Shown here in pieces: positions 45,557 through 49,177 of a stretch of 49,177 nt of DNA (the first letter of the stretch is position 1; every line of letters starts with the position of its first letter). Location: positions 1-49,177 of IMG/VR virus record IMGVR_UViG_3300042731_002677; one strand, given 5' to 3'. The translations under genes were made by a program, and so were the position numbers. The notes beneath the pieces were generated by a model. The model ran no database searches, was not told the origin of the DNA, and was given only the letters and a program-made list of their open reading frames with translations. The DNA is from a virus.

Positions 45557-46429
45557 ATGGATGTTAGAATGTTCGATGTGCCATACAAGGCGTATGGTGA
45601 TGTTGCGCTTATTCTTGGCCTTTTCTCTGACCTTCACCTGCAACTCGACGGCACAGATGACGATGTAAAAAGAGGCATAGATGAGGCGCTTGAATACAAT
45701 GCGCGCCTTTCGTTCAATGGTGATAATTCGGATTACATCTACCCCAAAGACCCGCGTTATACCGGAAGTAGGGATAAAAAGGGCGCAGTGACTGCAAAGC
45801 TGAACATGGATGTCGAATATCAATATGAGTTCTTCCGACCATACGTTGATCACATAGATGTGATGGGTGTTGGGAATCATGAGACTGCGATAGCAAGACA
45901 TAACGCCTACGACGTGGCAAGGGGTGTTATAACGCTTCTTAACAAGGACAGAAGCAAGAAGTTGCCACCAATATACCAAGGGGCATATCAGGGTTATCAG
46001 ATTTACAACATGCGCAAAACTGGCGGTTGCGGGAGGCGGTTCGCGATGTTCAGACATCATCTAAAGGGGGGTGGTGCGCCAGTTACAAAGGGCATGATTG
46101 ACCTATCCCGCCTGTCAGACGGGTGCGATGATGCTGACCTTTATTGGGGTGGACATAAACACACAGCGATTGCTGACAATGGCAGGATAAGGCGCTATGT
46201 AACACCCAAAGGAGTGTTACGCAAGCGCGTTGTAAAGGCGATCATAACTCCTGGGTATGGCGGCGGGGTTGGAGACACAACAAAAGAAATAGACGCCCAA
46301 GGGATTGACGACGGTTGGGAGGACTCTCACTATACCGGAACCCCGGAGGGTTGGGCGCTCGTGCGCGTGATACCCCTCCATAGCGACGGTGACCCAATGA
46401 TAAGAGTCAGGCTGGAAGAGATGACATAG
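45557..46429 (+). CDS. Calcineurin-like metallophosphoesterase
   Basis: 290 residues, ATG after AATAGGAGACTCA. All five metal motifs are present: LFSDLHLQ (D-x-H), SFNGDNSD (GD-x), GVGNHETA (GNHE), FRHHLKGG, and YWGGHKHTA (G-H-x-H). Such enzymes cut phosphodiesters, including DNA and RNA ends or cyclic nucleotides. In phages one is sometimes placed in the lysis or structural block without known reason. The substrate is not predictable here. Confidence 0.85.
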   Translation: MDVRMFDVPYKAYGDVALILGLFSDLHLQLDGTDDDVKRGIDEALEYNARLSFNGDNSDYIYPKDPRYTGSRDKKGAVTAKLNMDVEYQYEFFRPYVDHIDVMGVGNHETAIARHNAYDVARGVITLLNKDRSKKLPPIYQGAYQGYQIYNMRKTGGCGRRFAMFRHHLKGGGAPVTKGMIDLSRLSDGCDDADLYWGGHKHTAIADNGRIRRYVTPKGVLRKRVVKAIITPGYGGGVGDTTKEIDAQGIDDGWEDSHYTGTPEGWALVRVIPLHSDGDPMIRVRLEEMT

Positions 46430-46458
46430 GCCGCATATAATTAGATAGGGGGATAGTC

Positions 46459-46743
46459 ATGGAGCACACAATTGTTTTCATCATTGCTGTGCTTGTCGTT
46501 TTGTCGGGTTGCGTCTCGGTTGAAAAATACGAGGCGTTAGAGGAAGAAAGAGCGCTTTACGCCGAGGCCAACAGTAGCCTTGTCGAAGAGATTGGGCGGC
46601 TTAACGCGTTGCTTGATGAGAACCAAGTATTTTTCGAGGGCCACACGGCTGAGGGATGGGCGGCCACGGCCCTACAGTATTACAAGATAGCCGGGTTTTG
46701 GTATAATAAATACCTGGAAGCTGGAGGAGAGCCGGTACAATGA
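46459..46743 (+). CDS. Lipoprotein, candidate outer-membrane spanin subunit
   Basis: 94 residues. Signal and lipobox IVFIIAVLVVLSGC (Cys19), then a coiled helix EKYEALEEERALYAEANSSL and a Tyr/Trp-rich end. Size and layout fit an o-spanin-type lipoprotein, with the partner candidates at 47119 and 47126. Not Pro-rich as is Rz1, so the call is tentative. Confidence 0.55.
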   Translation: MEHTIVFIIAVLVVLSGCVSVEKYEALEEERALYAEANSSLVEEIGRLNALLDENQVFFEGHTAEGWAATALQYYKIAGFWYNKYLEAGGEPVQ

Positions 46744-46892
46744 AGATAATTGACGACATAAAATCTGCGTGGGCCGACGCTAAGAAGGAAATCAGACACT
46801 TCTATAAGGTTGTCATTCCGTGGTGGGCCAAATCTAAGTATCTGACCATAGCGATATGGTTCGAACATCAGCTTGATAGGTTTAGAAAATGA
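46740..46892 (+). CDS. Small membrane-peripheral protein
   Basis: 50 residues in ATGA overlaps on both sides. An amphipathic helix with a Trp cluster (KVVIPWWAKSKYLTIAIWF). Could be an antiholin or pinholin-like regulator of the next gene; no family match. Confidence 0.45.
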   Translation: MKIIDDIKSAWADAKKEIRHFYKVVIPWWAKSKYLTIAIWFEHQLDRFRK

Positions 46893-47122
46893 CAACCACT
46901 GGCCGAAAGTTCTATGTGGTGAAATGGCTCCTACGCATGTGGTTTATAAATTTTGCCGCTCTTGTTGTCCTGGGGGTTCTTGAAATACCGAATATCCCAC
47001 AGGCACTCGGCCTTTCTCTTGGCGCAATCACAGCCGGAATCGTCGGCTACATTGGCGTCAACGTGTGGCAGAAGAAAATACAATCAGATGACGGGCCGGT
47101 ATACCGGAAGGGTGGAGCGTGA
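46889..47122 (+). CDS. Holin-like two-span membrane protein
   Basis: 77 residues. Basic N-terminus, then two hydrophobic segments: WFINFAALVVLGVLEIP and LSLGAITAGIVGYIGVNVWQ, with a charged tail (KKIQSDDGPVYRKGGA). This is the class II holin plan, and the lysis neighbourhood supports it. Confidence 0.6.
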   Translation: MTTTGRKFYVVKWLLRMWFINFAALVVLGVLEIPNIPQALGLSLGAITAGIVGYIGVNVWQKKIQSDDGPVYRKGGA

Positions 47123-47505
47123 AACATGCGAAGGTTCCCAGGTGCGTTCTTATCGGTCTTATTGCTGTTAGTGTTATTTCTTCTGTCGGTCTCGGCGTCG
47201 CATGGTTCGGAAATCGTGATCTCCGAAACGATGTGGAACGGCTTGAAGCTGGAATACGCAACGCTCAAGGACTCGCATCGGTTGTTGTCGGAGAGCTTAA
47301 CGGAAGCCGAGGAGAAGTCGAGGAGCTTAAACGCCAACTTGGCGAGTCTTTGGCTACAGTTGAACGACTCCAAAATGACGGTGCTGAGCTTGGAAGCGCG
47401 ATTGAAAACAGCTCAGACGCAAGCTGCCTTATTGCAGGATCAATTGATCGAATCGGAGAATGGATTGAGTCAGTTGAACGCGCAAATAAGGAAGGAGAAG
47501 ATTAA
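47119..47505 (+). CDS. Rz-like candidate inner-membrane spanin
   Basis: 128 residues, GTG in a GTGA overlap with the holin-like gene. One N-terminal membrane segment (VLIGLIAVSVISSVGLGVAW), then a coiled coil (DLRNDVERLEAGIRNAQGLA; EVEELKRQLGESLATVERLQ): the i-spanin plan. The next gene lies almost wholly inside it in another frame. Translation probably depends on coupling, as no free ribosome site is placed for it. Confidence 0.5.
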   Translation: MKHAKVPRCVLIGLIAVSVISSVGLGVAWFGNRDLRNDVERLEAGIRNAQGLASVVVGELNGSRGEVEELKRQLGESLATVERLQNDGAELGSAIENSSDASCLIAGSIDRIGEWIESVERANKEGED

Positions 47506-47581
47506 ATCGTATCTCATCGGCGGCGGGATAGGGGCCGGGATTGTTCTGCTGATATTCGGTATACTCGCCATAGGGGGATAG
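47126..47581 (+). CDS. Overlapping-frame secreted coiled-coil protein with C-terminal anchor
   Basis: 151 residues, ATG eight bases after GGTGGAG. Signal segment FLSVLLLLVLFLLSVSAS without lipobox Cys, coiled coil (LKDSHRLLSESLTEAEEKSR; ESENGLSQLNAQIRKEK), C-terminal membrane segment GIGAGIVLLIFGILAIGG. It shares 380 bases with the preceding gene in a +1 frame, and its stop directly precedes the next start. It may be the true spanin, with the other frame secondary, or both may be used. Confidence 0.6.
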   Translation: MRRFPGAFLSVLLLLVLFLLSVSASHGSEIVISETMWNGLKLEYATLKDSHRLLSESLTEAEEKSRSLNANLASLWLQLNDSKMTVLSLEARLKTAQTQAALLQDQLIESENGLSQLNAQIRKEKIKSYLIGGGIGAGIVLLIFGILAIGG

Positions 47582-48973
47582 GTGGCCACTACTGATTATA
47601 CCTACTCACAGATAGAGGGAGGACTCTCGGGTTTCTTCGATGATAACCCCGTCCCTGGAACTGGATATCGTGGTTTCTCTATTCGTGGTGTATGGGCTGG
47701 AATAATCACAGGAACCGAAGCCTCCTTTGCCATCGGAGCCGGTGGGGATTATCCACTTTCCGTTATTGTTGACGGCTCCTTCTCGGCAACACCAATAATT
47801 TCATCAGGCAGGATCACGCTTTTTACCGGCCTCTCCGACACCGCACACCTTGTTTCTCTTCACGTTCAAGGCGCTTATTCATCGCTGTATAACTGGATGG
47901 ATAAAACCGATTCGGCGCAACTCCGCGTTGATGGGGCATCCCCAGTATATGCCGCCGTTCCTGTTAATTTTCCGACGAATCCCGATGCGAATCTTCTTAA
48001 TTCACAGCCGACATCCGATTTCACCGGAGATGACGCGAACGTCATTTCAACATGGGATGGAACGGGGGATGATGGATATGCCGAAGGAAGCACGAACGCC
48101 AAGGGACAGATTATCTTCAGAGCGCAATGCTCGGATATCTATCTTTATGCTTCATCCGAAGATTTCTTCTACTCGGTTGACGGTGGAACGCCGGTCAGCG
48201 TCAGTCTGACGGATTTCAATACGGGTCAAGGAAGGCTTCTTCCGTTCGCAAGCGGACTCGATGATACGGCAATTCATGAGTACAGGATATGGCCGGATCT
48301 TCCTTCTGGAAGTACCGCATATATTCATGGCGTTGCGGTCTTTGATGATGGTGTTCCTGTCTCTCTGTCTTCTATCTCGCCTAAGACATTCATCATTCAA
48401 TTCGGGAACTCTATAACCGATGGAGAGGAGACGAGCACCGGTGTTGTTGATTGTTGGCTATATGGTAATGAGAATGATTACCTCATCGCACAAGCTGGGG
48501 TAACTGGCGATACGTCCCTTGATGTAGCCGGACGACTTCCTGGCTATATGGACGAGCTACCGGCACCAGATTACGCCCTACTGGCTAGTGGGAGGAACGA
48601 TGATCTAGATACTCAAGCCACATTTGAAGCTGACTATGAAGATCTCTGTGATGCTGTTGTGGTTGAAGGAATGATTGCCATTTGTCGTGGGCAGATTCCG
48701 GGAACGGTAACTTCAGAAGTTGCTACGAACGTAGATGCGTGGATAGGCAATGTTCTATCCAGTTTCCCAACGTTTTTACAGTTGCCAACGGCTTCATGGC
48801 CGACAACACCTACGGTAGGTGGTGGGGTGCATCCAACCGTTCTTGGGTTTTCTGACTACATAGCCCCAACGGAATCCGTGGATCTCGCTGCACTTCTTTC
48901 CGTTGGTGGTGTACTATTGAATGAAGGTATGTCCGGCGGAATGCAGGAACTTACCGGAGGGATGGACGGATGA
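47582..48973 (+). CDS. SGNH-hydrolase tail protein (candidate carbohydrate esterase)
   Basis: 463 residues, GTG start directly after the previous stop. The N-terminal 270 residues are two jelly-roll-like beta domains, as in CE2-type esterases. The SGNH domain shows block I FIIQFGNSITDGEE (Ser nucleophile), block II glycine in QAGVTGDTS, block III ALLASGRNDD and block V GGVHPTVLGF (His). The block I Asp is Asn. It would remove acetyl groups from a surface polysaccharide during attachment. Confidence 0.75.
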   Translation: MATTDYTYSQIEGGLSGFFDDNPVPGTGYRGFSIRGVWAGIITGTEASFAIGAGGDYPLSVIVDGSFSATPIISSGRITLFTGLSDTAHLVSLHVQGAYSSLYNWMDKTDSAQLRVDGASPVYAAVPVNFPTNPDANLLNSQPTSDFTGDDANVISTWDGTGDDGYAEGSTNAKGQIIFRAQCSDIYLYASSEDFFYSVDGGTPVSVSLTDFNTGQGRLLPFASGLDDTAIHEYRIWPDLPSGSTAYIHGVAVFDDGVPVSLSSISPKTFIIQFGNSITDGEETSTGVVDCWLYGNENDYLIAQAGVTGDTSLDVAGRLPGYMDELPAPDYALLASGRNDDLDTQATFEADYEDLCDAVVVEGMIAICRGQIPGTVTSEVATNVDAWIGNVLSSFPTFLQLPTASWPTTPTVGGGVHPTVLGFSDYIAPTESVDLAALLSVGGVLLNEGMSGGMQELTGGMDG

Positions 48974-49177
48974 AATATAGATGGTATCCAGGATTAACGG
49001 ATAAAACGGTTCTTGTTTTCGTCCGGGATTCAAGCACTACAGACGGGTCCGGATTGACGGGGCTTACCTACAATTCCTCCGGACTGACGTGCTACTACAT
49101 CCGGCCAGGTTCGGCCGCGGCGCAGCTTACCCTTGCGACGCAGACCGTGACAGGAGCGCATTCCGACGGTGGATTCG
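48970..49177 (+). CDS. Tail fibre or baseplate-like protein, 5' part (continues at base 1)
   Basis: ATGA overlap with the hydrolase gene. The 69 codons plus one base here join in frame with bases 1-2. The start (KYRWYPGLTDKTVLVFVRDS; YNSSGLTCYYIRPGSAAA) is the N-terminal beta module common in fibre and baseplate-upper proteins that attach to the tail. With the left-edge part the protein has 314 residues. Confidence 0.65.
   Translation, partial: MKYRWYPGLTDKTVLVFVRDSSTTDGSGLTGLTYNSSGLTCYYIRPGSAAAQLTLATQTVTGAHSDGGF

Noticed and set aside
1-49177. Integrase, excisionase or CI-type repressor
   Set aside because: No protein in the window shows tyrosine or serine recombinase motifs or a repressor-like HTH plus peptidase; the only clear HTH proteins are at 12890 and in the antisense nuclease.

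Overview
This 49,177-base window is a tailed double-stranded DNA phage, and probably its whole genome. The last gene runs off the right edge (start 48970) and continues in the same reading frame into the open frame at base 1, so the two edges most likely join into one 314-residue tail protein of a circularly permuted or circularised genome. The virion genes are those of a siphovirus-like phage with a long tail: terminase small and large subunits, SPP1-type portal, MuF-like head protein, protease/scaffold, DUF2190-like decoration protein, major capsid, head-tail connectors, tube protein and a 1092-residue tape measure. Lipobox proteins and spanin-like genes point to a Gram-negative host; I cannot name the host. 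I see no integrase, repressor or DNA polymerase, so a virulent lifestyle with host-dependent replication is likely but not shown.

Layout. 0-1.3 kb: end of the tail-fibre module. 1.3-3.5 kb: small unknown genes and a structured RNA stretch with three tRNA genes. 3.5-10.3 kb: recombination and replication (ERF annealing protein, YqaJ exonuclease, HNH protein, SSB-like protein, a replisome-organiser protein with an embedded GIY-YIG domain). 10.3-17.6 kb: many small accessory genes, often overlapping by ATGA, several with Cys/His zinc sites, ending in an ATP-grasp enzyme and a membrane coiled-coil protein. 17.6-30.0 kb: packaging and head genes, interrupted at 21.1-25.1 kb by a glycan-modification island (three glycosyltransferases, TupA-like ATP-grasp, sulfotransferase-like and methyltransferase genes). 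30.0-32.8 kb: a leftward cassette with its own strong promoter. 32.9-45.0 kb: connector, tail and fibre genes. 45.0-47.6 kb: likely lysis genes (cysteine-peptidase-like protein, metallophosphoesterase, lipoprotein, holin-like and spanin-like proteins). 47.6-49.2 kb: an SGNH-hydrolase tail protein and the wrapped fibre gene.

Three things stand out. (1) The MuF-like protein carries a 305-residue intein, and the slot between splicing blocks B and F, where an intein normally carries its endonuclease in frame, is filled by a gene on the opposite strand: a helix-turn-helix plus Vsr/DUF559-like nuclease with its own sigma70-type promoter inside the intein coding sequence. (2) The leftward cassette (30.0-32.8 kb) and the rightward accessory segment (10.7-12.9 kb) share, in the same order, at least eight short near-identical seams of 20-39 bases at gene ends and starts, while most gene cores between seams are unrelated. 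(3) There are two promoter classes: CACAAC-N17-TAKRAT in front of early small-gene blocks, and TTGNNN-N17/18-TANNNT in front of head and tail genes, where four -10 boxes lie exactly six bases before the start codon, implying leaderless mRNAs.
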